Source of the DNA: Acanthoscelides obtectus
Taxonomy: Eukaryota; Arthropoda; Insecta; Coleoptera; Chrysomelidae
DNA: 64,000 nt
Direction: 5' to 3'
Assembly (NCBI GenBank): GCA_963669975.1
Contig: CAVLJG010000010.1
Coordinates: 60,693,375-60,757,374, forward strand
The notes under the pieces are model-generated. The model ran no database searches, was not told the DNA's origin, and was given only the letters and a program-made list of their open reading frames with translations. The position numbers and the translations under genes were made by a program. Of this stretch, positions 21,336-33,060 are shown in pieces. Each line of letters begins with the position of its first letter. Positions within the stretch are counted from its first letter, which is position 1.

Positions 21336-22310
21336 ATGGCGCCTATAAAGAAAAAAACATTGTCTAAAGAGGAAATTGCAAAAAAAAGTCTGAACAGGCA
21401 AAGAGGCGATTGGAAAAAATTAAAAATGATCCTGTTTTGCTGGCGGAGTACAAAGAAAAGGAACGACTAAAATATCTAAAGAAAAAGGAAAAAGGACAAC
21501 GGAAGTGTGTAAAAGACATGACTCTCCGTGAGCACAGAAAGGCAAGAAAAAATTAGGTAGCCTATTCATCTGATTATAGAAAAAAAACAAAAGATTCGTG
21601 ACAATACAGATAAATACGTGGACCAAAATACGCCGCCATCATCGGAAGATGAAATTATTCCTGAGGCTCGTTTATTAAATAATGAAAGAGAAGCTGAAGC
21701 TAGAAGGAGGAGTATAGTTCAACGGAGAAAAAGAAATAGTATGTTGAGGAGGAAGGACTTACTCATTGAAAATTTAAAGAAGAAACTTGCCAGCGAACAA
21801 CAAAGAAACAGAAGACTGAAACATAGAATGATACAAAAGAAGCAAGCACTGACACCAGAAAGTAAAATTGTAGAAATGGCCAACGACCCTAATCAAAAAG
21901 CAGAATTGATAAAAAAAAGCGTTATTTGGCGATATTATTCAAAGGCAAATTTTAGATAAAGAGATTCAGACACCCAAAACAAAAACCTGCTTAAAAACGA
22001 TTTTGTCAAGTCCACTGACACATAAATATAAAATATGGAGACTTGGAAACACAGCCATTACATATAAAAAGATGGGAGTTAATCATACAAAATATGAGGC
22101 TATGCGAAAAAAAAAAGAGAGTTGAAGAAATCATACACAAGTTTTATGAAGATGACAATAATAGTCGTTGTGCGGCAGGAAAAAAAGAGTGCATCACTCG
22201 CAAAAAAATTAAAAAACAAAAAAGATATTTGCTGGATTCCTTGAAGAACTTGCATCAAAAATTTCACAATACGAGTTTGATGGAAATTGGGTATAATATG
22301 TAAGACGTGT
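21336..22310 (+). pseudogene. N-terminal half of an uncharacterised transposase-like ('SDGP') family
   Basis: ATG at 21336 starts MAPIKKKTLSKEEIAKK. A frameshift leads to AKRRLEKIKNDPVLLAEYKE, KERLKYLKKKEKGQRK and CVKDMTLREHRKARK. After more indels comes DQNTPPSSEDEI and a long basic coiled coil (RRKDLLIENLKKKL) to 21959. A further block (KKECITRKKIKKQKRYLLDS) ends at 22303. I recognise the order basic leader, coiled coil, ITRKKIKKQKR block as that of a repetitive invertebrate protein family. Its C-terminal part carries SDGP-TQYKN and GAPDGVG motifs, as in the fragment at 39.8-40.1 kb. Function is unproven; context suggests a DNA transposase. Confidence 0.6.
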
Positions 22311-22427
22311 CAATCCATACATCTCCCTGATGCATAATGCAATTACTATCGACATAGACAAAAAATGTTTCACAGATAATGGTTTTTAAGTCCAAAAATC
22401 AAAAAAACTAGTAATGGATGTTTGTCT

Positions 22428-22713
22428 ATTATACTTCTGTTGGACACGTCCTCCTAGATCACCCTGTAGTAGTACCTCTTACTGCTGTGTGGCGCAAGTT
22501 TAAAGATGATTCACCGCCCGCTCGACCCAGCTCCCGCCTTCCGTACTTCTTGCGCTGAGTGAGCCAAGTGCTACGTGTACATTTGTGTGTCCAGTGTTCG
22601 GAAATGCCAAAAAACAGAGGAGCTAATAAGCGGAAACTCGAAGCCATATGCCGTTTGAAACGGAAAATGCGAAAAATGGAGGAAGAACTTAAAAAATACG
22701 ATTCAAGTAAGTA
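22428..22713 (+). mobile_element. Detached 5' end of the DIRS element (ITR plus gag exon 1)
   Basis: Begins ATTATACTTCT followed by the 107-bp terminal repeat (22439-22545). ATG at 22603 opens a short basic reading frame (MPKNRGANKRKLEAICRLKR, then KMRKMEEELKKYDS) ending in the splice donor TCAA/GTAAGT at about 22706. Joined to the acceptor at about 19990 it gives KYDS-S-SDSES in phase. The piece lies in the opposite orientation to the DIRS body at 15.7-20.1 kb. Confidence 0.75.
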
Positions 22714-24005
22714 AATAAAATTCTCATGATTTTTAATTCCACTTTCATTTTAGAATTTCACCGCTGATTATAGCATAGAGGCATTGACTATCATTTGATT
22801 AGTACAATTTTTTTGGCACGGGTTGCTCTACTTTGTAGGCACATTTAACCCGGTACAGTTTCTGACTTATACGCGCCAAACGCACGGTACTTACAAATAA
22901 TTCCGTGCCCAACTCTCTAAAATGCTAAAATATCGACAAAATATATATTATCTGTGTTTTAGGATGGAGAGGACATAATGTTTTTATTGCTTCGAAGAAA
23001 TTCATAAACCCATAAATTAATAAATGATTACTATTATGACGCAAAGGAAGATGAGGAATTGGATGGAATGTATTTTATATTCTATTTTCTTGCAAAATAC
23101 AGACAAATCCACACTATTCAACAGGTATGTATTGATAATTTCAGTATATTGAAGTTGGTAAATTCAAGAGTGCCATGCATTAACAAACGTCCAAATCTGC
23201 TGCCAAATTTAACAGCTAGAAAATCCACCTATTATTTGCCGCATTCCCATTCGCTGAGGGGGATAACGGATTGTTAAATGTAAACCTATAACATATATCA
23301 AAATACACGAAAGTTTTCCTGTTTTTTCTGTACAAAAGCATCATGTTGGAATCAAAAAGTGGTCTTGTTTATAATACAGTCGAATATTCACGATTTTGTT
23401 CAATATTTCAATGGAAATCACTAATATTCAGAGACCTTTGACAGCTTCTGTCAAATTGCATTTCGATAAGGTATTTTCCCATTGGTCCATAATATTAATG
23501 TTGGTGAAATTGGCCCTAAGAGATATTTCGAAGATAAATATAACGTAAAATAACTAAAGTATCAGTACTCGCGTCAATAATATGGATATTCTTTCGTTGT
23601 GATTTAAAGTGATTGTTATCAGAATAAGTCAAGTGAAGTGATTTTGATGATCAGATCAGATGAATGTCAGTAGTGTCAAATGTCAAACTATCCTAACACG
23701 AAATAACAGCTTCTTTTTGATGATGTTTAGTCACTATATGTTTAGGATTTTTTTAAATATATAACGCCAAAGCCAAATACCTAGTTTCTAATTAATGGTG
23801 TTTATGACAGCAATTCATTATGGATTGTTTCGTATGTCCCATGTTGATAAGCGATGTAGTAAGTTAATTTTATATATAAATAAATATGCTATACTAATTA
23901 TCTATAGAAGTAATATTCGGTATCAATACTAGTTGTTGCTCATGACTGAGAATTTATCAATTCATATACAGTCTGCAATATTGTTTAAATTATACATGCA
24001 TTTTA
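22714..24005. other. No gene recognised
   Basis: AT-rich spacer. The open frame at 23059-23277 shows no domain. Confidence 0.4.
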
Positions 24006-24185
24006 GGTTTACTTGAGACCTCAAAGTCTTACCATGGTGGATGGCCAGAAATACCGAAAGAAAAAAGTGTTTTGATTACATCATGGGACCTTGCAAACAC
24101 AAGTAGAGTTGCAGATCGATTTGATGTCACTGAAAGTGCTTGTTTTGGAGTCTTCAAAGAAATAACATCACTATTAGTTGGTCTC
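24006..24185 (+). pseudogene. PIF/Harbinger transposase exon (N-terminal HTH part)
   Basis: After an acceptor (TTTTAG at 24000-24005) the frame reads WPEIPKEKSVLITSWDLANT, then SRVADRFDVTESACFGVF and KEITSLLVG. This is the conserved LW-LAN-ES-R-VADRF-VS-S block of HARBI1-type transposases. It stops at the edge of the hAT-like element and no DDE part follows. Confidence 0.75.
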
Positions 24186-24193
24186 AGTTCCCG

Positions 24194-26264
24194 TTACACT
24201 TGCTTCCCATCATTTTTTTTCTTTTTTAGTTCGATTTCTAATTGTTTCACCTCATCTTTACTTTTATTTGCATCATCTCGTTTTAATCTTTCTTCTTGCA
24301 ATAACTTCTTTGAAGCATTTTCATCATTTTCTTTTTGTTTTCTTCTTTTTCTTTCTTCTTCTAAACTCATATTATAATTTTTATAAGCAACTCGTGCCAT
24401 TGCGATTAAATTTTTGCTAATGGGCACAAGTTGTGGCTTATTGTGATAAATTTTTAATGCATCGCAAATAATGAGCCATGAATTTAGCATTTTTTCTTTC
24501 ATATTTGTTCTTAGCTCACACATTACTTGATTAGACAAAGAGAACCCTCTTTCAACTTCGGCGCTTCCATGGTTAATACTTAACGCTGCCTTAAACAAAG
24601 TTTGAACTGAAGGATATTTTATTTCGCCTGCATGATTCGTTTTTTCAAAATAGTAGTTCCAATATTCTTCTACTCTAACATTTCCTTCTTGAGGCTCTTC
24701 CTCTAACTGTAGCAATTTCCATTCGTCAACTACACAATCCAACTTTAGATCTAGCGGAAGGCTGTTTAAAAGATTAGTTAAATCTTTAACCGTTGAGTCA
24801 TATTTTCTACTGCTAGGATTAAGACATCTTAAATATTTAAGATTTTTATTTAACAGGTTATCAGCTGTAATTAAGTAGGATCCGGCGGTCAAATAATGTT
24901 TCTGCGCATTATGCCACAATAATATTTTATCATTTTCTGGAACTGCTAATAACTCTTTTTGTAAATATTTTTCAAAAATCAAATTCTGTGATGACATTAA
25001 ATTATTTTTTTCAAAAGGATTAATATTTGAAGGCATCGATTTAAAAGCTTTAATTACGTCTTGCTTGCAAATTTTGATGGATATCGAAATAACAAAGTCT
25101 TTCAATTCGGAATATACTTTATGAATTAATGGTTCCTCTTTCTGGAACATAGTAATATATTTTGTAAATAAGCTTATACCGACAGCAAAAAGAGCATTTC
25201 ACATTTTAAAGTTTTTTGCTTAAACTTAAGAAAGTACTCATTAATAGCCTCACATTGTTCCAAAATCCTTTCAATAGCAGGACGTAAAGTTAGCCATCTG
25301 CTACTAACATGCTTTAAGAATTTGTGTTCTGGAACACTCTTTTTTCGTTGTATCGCATTATAGTCCTCGCACCTTGAAGGCCATCCATCAAAAAAATGAT
25401 ATGTAGCTATAATTCAATTACAGCAATCTTCTCCTAACTCCTTGAGACCCTTCTAAAAACTATTATGAACAGTGTGGATGGTACATGACCCCATATCCAT
25501 TAGCGCCTTACCTCGAATACTCAAAATATACTCATTGAGAAGGCGTAATGTCTTTTTATTAACGTTTGGACCATCGCTAGTGATGGAGATAAGTTTTGCT
25601 AATGGCAAGTTGGCATTATCTATTGCTTTTAAAATTGCACTTTTAAGATCTTCTGCCGTTGCATGGCCCATATAAAAGCTTTCTAAATGAAATGATACTA
25701 TTTGGCCTGCTTTTTTTGACCAAAACCAAATTCTTATTTGCAACTCTTTCTTTCCAGCATTATTGGTCGTCTCATCATATTGAAGTGAATAATAAAAATT
25801 TCTGGCTTCTTCAAGCATTTGCATCTGTAATAAGATAACTTATTTTTTTCGGACTTAAGGAAAATTGATCTGGTACAGCACCTTCAGCTGGAAACATTTT
25901 CTTAAACAAACTAGCTATCCCAGATACTGAATCTGCCGAAAAGTTTGATGCTACAACTTTAAGGGCCCACATTAGCTCGGCTGTAACTGCTGCATCTTTA
26001 CTGTTTGTTAGAGTATGCAAAGAACTACCTGCTTTCTCCGAATCTTGAGACACTTGTATGTTTTGCGAAGAAAGCTTAGCAAAACAATTTTTTTATGTTT
26101 TTCGCCATCTATATGTTGCTGTATGCTAAAAAATCCTCTGGAAATGTGAACCACTTTAAGACAAACATTGCAAAAAAGTTCATTTTCACTGTGCTTTATG
26201 GCCCAATGAGAAATCAAATAGTTATTGCTGTCTTTGTCAACCATTCTTCTTGAAATTTAGACAT
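24194..26264 (-). pseudogene. hAT-like transposase remnant (HGSAEVERGFS type)
   Basis: Start near 26264 (MSKFQEEW), then after a frame change an N-terminal zinc-binding region (SENELFCNVCLKVVHIS, H-x4-H). Further frames carry NFSADSVSGIASLFKKMFP, then SLQYDETTNNAGKKELQIR with the first acidic residue, GHATAEDL and ISITSDGPNVNKKTLRLLN with the second. SSRWLTLRPAIERILEQCEA follows near 25300. The last frame (25150-24194) holds the C-terminal hAT dimerisation signature LFKAALSINHGSAEVERGFS and a long Lys/Glu-rich coiled tail. At least four indels separate the parts. Not the same subfamily as the intact hAT at 56.7 kb. Confidence 0.8.
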
Positions 26265-27135
26265 TTTGTCACCATTCTACTAAAATCAGTCATATTTTCC
26301 CATGTAATAAGTACCTATTTGATAGCAACCAAAAATAATTCCTAAATTAAAATTTTTCTCATTTTTGGTTACTAAACTTGATTTTTCTGTTACATGGGAG
26401 TAAAAATACAACACTGAAATATGTAATTTTAAACTGTGTAGTCACCCTATATAAACAAGGTTTACAATGATGACCACTTCCTGAAAAAAATGTTGCTAAC
26501 ACAGCCAAAAAATCGGCCGGAGCAACTTAAAATTCCCTCAGTTGATCTTTATTGGGAAAAAAATGCAAAATATGAAGATTTTTCTAAAAATATGAAATTT
26601 TATGAAACTTGAAAAATAATATGAAGAAATATGAAAAACATGAATCTGTTCCGGACCCTGCTGACTATACGATCCTAAAGTCTTGTCCTAAACAATCATG
26701 AGGTCAGCATGCAGCTAACTGATACTCCACACAGAAGAGATAATTTCTATAGGTTGTTCATTCCTATAAGTACTTACCACAATAAGAACTATACGATTAT
26801 CAAGTTTGAATGAATTCTGGCAAGGTACATTTGCAGTATAACCAGCACTGTGAAGGGATATTGTTACACCTAGGAATTCAGCTAGCAGCACTTTTCCTGA
26901 CTTATATATTTGTATAAAAGCAATATGCCATATCAAGAGTTATAGAGAATTGTGAATTCGATATAGCTTTTTAAAGTAGCAACACACTGTCTTGTACATG
27001 ATACAATCAGAAACTGGAAAATTGTAGGAGATAAGCTACGCAGAAAGATTTATTGACATCCGCTGACTGGGGTCAATCGGTCAAGCTCACTGAATTCAAA
27101 GAGCAGTATTATTTTTACACCTTGTTCACAATATG

Positions 27136-27172
<37 letters not shown>

Positions 27173-27618
27173 AGTTTGAATTCTGATCAACAGCTGAGCT
27201 CTAGTGCTAGTGAAAAATAAACTTAGGCTCAAGTTAAATTAGACAAAGATATGGTGACCTGAAATATAAATCTCATATTAAGGAGCTATGTCTGTGCTTG
27301 AAACAGCTCAGGAAAAAGCTTTGACTTAATATTATATCTTATGTATATTGACTTGTTATTAGAAGGATCTATATTGTAATGTCACATTCTAATGAAACTC
27401 GCACTGTTATGATATTATACTCGTATGTTAGGTACACCTAGTATAAATATAAAATTTTGTGGGACTCAATCTTAGATAATGTCTATGTATATCGACTTGC
27501 TAGTATTTCTAATAGGTATAATATTACATGGTAATAATTATAACTTATACTCTCATAACTTTATTGATTGATAAATTGTAGATTACAAAAAGCATGTCTG
27601 ACAATTATTATATTATTC
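26265..27618. other. No gene recognised; TA microsatellite
   Basis: AT-rich spacer with an uninterrupted TA run at about 27138-27168. A short inverted pair (CCCATGTAA / TTACATGGG) occurs at about 26299 and 26391. Confidence 0.5.
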
Positions 27619-27968
27619 AGGCAGCAGCGGTGGCCGCAGTAGTAGACTCTTCGGTCTCCTGATCAGTCGCCGTGCGCTGTGCAGGTTCGAGTCCCGTCCT
27701 AGGAGAAATTTTTCTCTTGGCTATGGATGTTGTGATTGTCCGTAGGTGGTAGATGGTCTCTGACTGTCGAACGCGGAGGTACCACCCGGCGGTTCTCGTA
27801 GGCGGAGCCAGAATGTGTGCATGTTGCATGCACACGTGTTCCCTCGCCAGAGTCCGTGTAGCGACCCCCCCTTTCCCATGTATCCCCCTATAGCCCCACG
27901 GTATCCAATGGGTACTTAGGACTTAGGCCTTCGTGGTAGTTGGAGTATAAAAAAAAAACAAAAAAAAA
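27619..27968 (+). mobile_element. tRNA-derived SINE
   Basis: The head contains an A-box-like TGGCCGCAGTAGTAG at 27631 and a canonical B box GGTTCGAGTCC at 27684-27694, about 50 bases apart, as in tRNA genes and tRNA-derived SINEs. The unit is GC-richer than its surroundings, continues about 240 bases into a non-tRNA body and ends in A-runs at 27950-27968. No coding capacity. Confidence 0.75.
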
Positions 27969-28850
27969 TTGTGAGGTATTATAAAATTATATGTTTGTAG
28001 GTATCGATAATAAATTTGTACAAAAACATCTTTGTTTAGTTCTTTTACTATATTCAGCTTTAAAAAGTTAAGTTTTTTGATAAATGAATTATTTTTATTT
28101 TTATTATTACTGTAATTTAAATATCAGTCCTATGCTAGACACACTATTCATGCACGTGGAAATCTACAATATAAATAATGGTTTTATGTGTATGTGCAAA
28201 TAGTGGAAGCAAGATATAAATAATTAAAAATTTCACAATTAGTAAAAATACAAATTTACATAAAACATACACACCACCAGTTTTACTGTTTGGTTTGTTC
28301 TTGCACGAATAATGAGATTATTTATCAGAATCACCTTTAGCGTTTTGGTATTTCCCAATATTTTATTCAAAACTTCTTTTTTTATAAAATCCTAGCAAAA
28401 TAGCAGAGGTAACAAAATCGTCCGATGAGCAGCTGGCAATTCCGCAATCCAGGTGGCAAGAATGACAAGGTCATCCATCATCCCGGGGTACCAACGGAGT
28501 CATTTAGAACGTCAAAGCTCAATGCGGCGATTTTCATTTGTATTTTGTTAAGTTTTGTGCAATGATTTCGGCAAAATTTTCGCTACGGATAGTCTTCTAG
28601 AGTCTAGTAAAATACATTTCAACAGTTGTCCTGCGTGGCCATGTTGTTTTCTCGGACCAGAAAAACACTTAAAATATTAAAGTGTTGTTTCAACGTGTTA
28701 TTGTAACTGTTGTTATACTAATTTCTGTACCCTTTTTATGTACTCCTCTAAAATAATAAGCAGCTACTGCTACAGATATTTATAAAATTCTTGACTTGCA
28801 TAAACACACTTTGTGTAAAATACCAATAAACTAATACTACTACTATCAGG
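27969..28850. other. No gene recognised
   Basis: AT-rich spacer between the SINE and the left inverted arm of the Merlin-like element. Confidence 0.4.
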
Positions 28851-29091
28851 TAAGAAATTCGCTAATCTTCTAGATACTGTTGCGTCTGGTAGAACTTTGG
28901 ATTTCACTGTTTTTTCTCTGGAAACTTATAGAGGGTAGTCTGGTAGATTCTTATAAAACAAAAAAGTGTGAATGAAGTACGATCATTTCATGAAAATGTT
29001 TTTCCAAAACACTGTATTTCCAGCAATTATTTCCACCATTAATTCCACTGCCATCTGCCATATGACGTTGACGTCTATGAATATTTCATAA

Positions 29092-29959
29092 ATCAAATCC
29101 AAGCGAATAACCAAAATTTCTGTGTTATGTGCCGCGGTTATAATATGGTTCAAGATGACAGACGGGTTGATGACGTCAGTTACACGAATCACTTGAACGC
29201 GTTGGTTTTAACCGCGGTTTTGTTGCAAGTTGTTTATTTTAGAAAAGCGCGTATATAATCTATGATTATTTTTATTATCACTTAATAATCGGTGCTTTTT
29301 CGTCTACAACTGTATATTGAAAGTTTAAATAAGAAACCTTTCATAATATTCATGGGAGAAATGTTTTTTTCAGATTTTTTTTTAATGATGGAACCATGGC
29401 TTTGTAGCTATGATAACTTTCAATTCTCTAAATTTTTCCGCATGTCAAAGAAAACATTTATTAATTCAGCAGAAATGATGAAAAAAGAAATTAGCAAAAC
29501 CATATACAGGTGAATATCATCTAGTGAGTTTATAAGGCCATATTTTAATATTCTTGTGGTATATGGCTACACAGGATACTTTGTTACGCTTAGGAACTAC
29601 ATTTAAAGTGTCCCCAACAACAGTAATGAGTATAACTAATAAGGTGCTCCACTTTATGATAAAACTGAAGTCAGCCTGTATCATTTTTCTCAAAAATGAA
29701 GCTGAAGTACAATAACAATATCCAATAGCCGGCAAAATTCTAACTTGTCACATTTCAAATAATAACCAGAAATATAAAACTACTCTTGAGTTGGGTAAAT
29801 ACCACAATTTTGCGGTGATAACTATGACATATAACAGCTGATTCGTGACGTCACGGATCTTATAACCAAACTGATAACTACACTCGCTTGAACGAATTGG
29901 TAAATACCAACCCAAAATGGTAAATACCATTTCCATTTGGTTATCCGCTTGAATTTGAT
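29092..29959 (+). mobile_element. PIF/Harbinger-derived element inserted in the left arm
   Basis: TIRs: ATCAAATCCAAGCGAATAAC at the left and the inverse of ATCAAATTCAAGCGGATAAC at the right. The uninterrupted arm sequence at about 31060 confirms the insertion point. Inside, 29353-29510 reads YDNFQFSKFFRMSKKTF, and 29562-29705 reads LWYMATQDTLLRLGTTFKVS then PTTVMSI, the N-terminal blocks of a Harbinger transposase. The DDE region is absent, so it is non-autonomous. Three GGTAAATACCA words lie at 29794, 29899 and 29919. Confidence 0.7.
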
Positions 29960-30065
29960 TATAGTATATGAGAGGCGCTTGCCTGGGGTGTTGCCAGATT
30001 GGGCTCCACATTTAGGAAAACATATGAAAAGTGGAAAATTTATATACGTATAATAATTACTATAT

Positions 30066-30170
30066 AGGATCAAGGTACAGGCTTGCCACCATTTCTTATT
30101 CTTATATTGTTAATCACTTCAGTGCTGGTGGCTCCCCGCCACTACGATGGCAAGCCTGTACCTTGATCCT
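30066..30170. repeat. Small foldback element
   Basis: The arm 30067-30088 starts GGATCAAGGTACAGGCTTGC; 30148-30169 is its exact 22-base inverse complement. The loop is 59 bases. No coding content. Confidence 0.85.
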
Positions 30171-30423
30171 AGATATGCAGCTTTGAAGAAGGAACTGTAA
30201 GATGATGACTGATCACTTCTCATACGTACCTATGTGTACAAAATACATACTGTTTAAAACGCCTGGCTGTACTAAATATTCACTAATTAAGAAAGGACGA
30301 CCAACCCATTTGGATCTGGGATTTAATCAATCGATATTATACTAGCTTGTCTACCCGCTTCTACAACACCAAAGTTGTTTTTCTATTGCATCCCTATTAA
30401 AGGGTTGCAGTAGGTTACCATCA

Positions 30424-30822
30424 GTGTTCCGTTTTGCAAGTCATTATTTGCATTTGCAAGGAATCAGGAGCCTTGCAAGAAAGCTCGCAATGAATGGGTG
30501 CTTTGAAGTAATTAATGAGAGGAGATGGATGTATCGTCCAAATCGACGTATCTTTTATAGTGAAACGAAAGTACAACGTAGGCCGACTTCCTCGAAGGGA
30601 GCAGTGGGTCCTGGGCCTTTTCGATGTCTCCACGAAACGTGGGCACATTATTTATGTTCCCATTAGGACTGCGGGTACTCTAGAGAGTGAAATCATGAAC
30701 TCTGTCAAGCCGGGAACAGAAATCTGGACGGACGGTTGAACCGGCTACAATTGCCTGGAGAACCTAGGAGAGGTTTCCCCCTACATCCGCCACACACTGA
30801 ATTTTGTGGATCCGGTCACATG
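30424..30822 (+). pseudogene. Merlin (IS1016-type) transposase fragment
   Basis: From about 30515 the frame reads GDGCIVQIDVSFIVKRKYN, GRLPRREQWVLGLFDVSTKR, VPIRTAGTLESEIMNSVKPG and TEIWTDG. After an in-frame stop at 30737-30739 it continues TGYNCLENLGEV and HTLNFVDPVT. This is the ISXO2/Merlin nuclease: first D in VQID, second in WTDG, then the VNHS-FVDP-like block. The final Glu region is missing. Confidence 0.85.
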
Positions 30823-31290
30823 AAGTTGTTTTTTTGTTCTACTACTGTTTTATTTTTGTTATCACTTAGCTTTTTATTTTAATGTTTGTTGTTTTTTGTT
30901 TACTAATGTTGTTTTATGATTATTAAGAATTTTATTTTACTACTGTTGTTTGTTTCAGTTTTTCGCTTTTGTCTCTAATTAATTAATAGATGTGTATAAA
31001 TTTACCACTTTTCATATTTTTTCCTAAATCCCGAGCCCACTCCGGCAACCCCGCAGGCATATACTATGACTTATGCACAGACTTCAACGTCATATGGCAG
31101 ATGGCAGTGGAAAGGATGGCGGAAATAATTGCTAAAAATACAGTTTTGTGAGAAATGTTCCATGAAAAGCGCGCTTCAACCACACATTTTTTGTTTTAAA
31201 ATAATCTATCACACTATCCTCTATAAGTTTCAAGTGAAAAAACAGTGTAATCTGAAGTTCTACAAGACGCAACAGTACCAAGATTTCACA

Positions 31291-32331
31291 ATATTTTTGT
31301 TATTGATTTTTTGTTGAGTGCGGGATCACGGGTTTTTGGTAGTTTCCTTATGATCGTATATTGGAATTATTATTAAGAAACCTCCCATGAGAGTTTCTGA
31401 TTTTTCATTCCACTATATTGGAAATGCACCAGATTACGTTACCTACCAGAATAAAGTTATTTTTCCGATTATATTGTTTTAATCACTCTTGAACGAACCC
31501 AATCTCACAAATATATGAATTGTTTTTCCTAATGCAAAATTGATTTTTGTTATTAGGAAAGCCATTCAAAACAACCAAATAAAAATAAAGATGACAATAA
31601 GTGAACATGGCGGCATATATCATCCCTGGAATTATTCTGAGTAGGCAAGCGTTGATTCTGTGTCATAGTTGTTCTATCACCGCAAAAACATGGCGACAAC
31701 TGTCATTCGTGTTGCCGGTTGAATTGCACTGGGTTCTTTCAGTGTATATGTTTTGTGGTCTGTGGTGTATGTTTTGCGAATGCTGATGTCGACACGTTTA
31801 CACCGTGTATTGTGTAGTGAGTGACATACACTTTAAAGGCAAGTAAAATCAACAATATATAAATACTGTTCTTGTTGCACGTTCAGAAGACATTCAAAAT
31901 TTACGACCTAAATTAATCATATCATTTTACTATTTTGAGGTCAAATTGGAGTGGCCGCTGACACGAAGACACGATCGTCATACTAGTTAAAATGGCGTAC
32001 TTAGTCGTCCAATCTATCTTTTTCTCTTCAAATTTTATTTTTTTCTCTTGGAATTAAACAAAGTTTTAACAAATAATGTGGATTATGGCCAGTAATATTG
32101 TGTCCGACTACTGGAATGAACGAATGATCATAGCATCCCAATAACCGACCACTTCCATTTTTTCGTCATTATTTCAGCAGTTTGTCAAATAAAGAGGGGT
32201 GGCAGCCTTTTTTACAAAAATTAAATTATTCGCTCATGGTCCTCCGCAAGATGAATAACTATCTATTAGATGAGAAGTCACAAGTAGTTGAAATCTCTGT
32301 AAGATGTAAACCTAATTTTGCTATGTTACTT
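31291..32331. other. No gene recognised
   Basis: AT-rich spacer; small open frames (31601-31786, 32182-32376) show no domain. Confidence 0.4.
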
Positions 32332-32380
32332 GTGTTTCAAATTAGAACCTCGCCTTTGGGATCTCGGAAACGGTAAAACG
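32332..32380. mobile_element. Fragment of a mariner terminus
   Basis: GTGTTTCAAATTAGAACCTC followed by TTGGGATCTCGGAAACGGTAA matches the left end of the mariner at 41039 (GTGTTTCAAATTCGACCCTT, TTGGGTCTCGGAAACTGTAA) with a few differences. Confidence 0.6.
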
Positions 32381-32569
32381 AATGTCACACGATCAGTATT
32401 TATTGTGGTCCGAACGATCAGTGCATTTCTGCATAATATACATCAATAATTACTGACGTCCAGGCTACACAGTCAATATATATCACATCTCACGTTAAAT
32501 ATATTGACGGGTCACAGTAAGTTCTGACGATTATACAAAAATGTTTCCTGAGTAAGCCTTGAAATTATG

Positions 32570-33060
32570 GAGTCATTTATTGAATAACTGTAATGCGACT
32601 GTCACCAACACAAACTTCGAATCGGGCCTCATCACTCCATTGCACACCATTGTTGAGGTGTCCATTGTCTATGTTCTTTAGCCCATCTAAGCCGTTTTTT
32701 CTTTTGCAGTGGAGTTAATAGTGGCTTTTCTTTGGCCTATAAACAAGTTGTGCAACTTTAGGGTTTTTACTTCACTTTTTTTATAAGAAAACTTACCTTG
32801 CATGTGCTAAATCCCAGTTTGTGGGCCTCTCTATGAGTTGTGGACCTCGAAATTCTCCTTCCAACAGCGTCACTCCACAGAGCACTTAATTGTAAATAAA
32901 TGGCACTCCTGACTTTCTCGATTCTTCTTAATGCTCTTCGGTCGGCATTTGTGATATTACTTTTTTTCACATATTGTGGCTTAATATTAACTGAACCAGT
33001 TACGTTATATCTCTTAACAATATTTCTCACACAACAAAGTTGCAATTTCTGAGTTTGATT
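32570..33060 (-). pseudogene. Tc1-type transposase remnant (HTH to first catalytic region)
   Basis: The frame from 33045 carries CVRNIVKRYNVTGSVNIKP and ISRSTTHREAHKLGF, the bipartite HTH of Tc1 transposases. After a frame change it reads LRWAKEHRQW-like sequence and WSDEARFEVCVGDSRI near 32600, where the first catalytic Asp lies. The rest of the DDE domain is missing. Confidence 0.75.

Larger units (their letters stand above)
28855..31290 (+). mobile_element. Merlin-like element with long inverted arms (composite)
   Basis: The left arm, 28861-29091 plus 29960-30050, is the inverse complement of 31275-30980 with roughly 80 percent visual identity. Shared words include ACTGTTGCGTCT, GAAACTTATAGAGG, GCAATTATTTCC and CATCTGCCATATGACGTTGA. 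Between the arms lies a Merlin transposase fragment (30424-30822). Merlin elements may have TIRs of several hundred bases. That the arms are the TIRs of this element is inferred from position. The left arm is interrupted by a Harbinger derivative and followed by a small foldback. Confidence 0.55.

Noticed and set aside
24072..24420. Plus-strand Phe/Ser-rich open frames
   Set aside because: Reverse complement of the Lys/Glu-rich tail of the hAT-like protein.
27617..27835. Minus-strand open frame of 72 codons
   Set aside because: Lies across the A and B boxes of the SINE; it is open by chance in GC-rich sequence.
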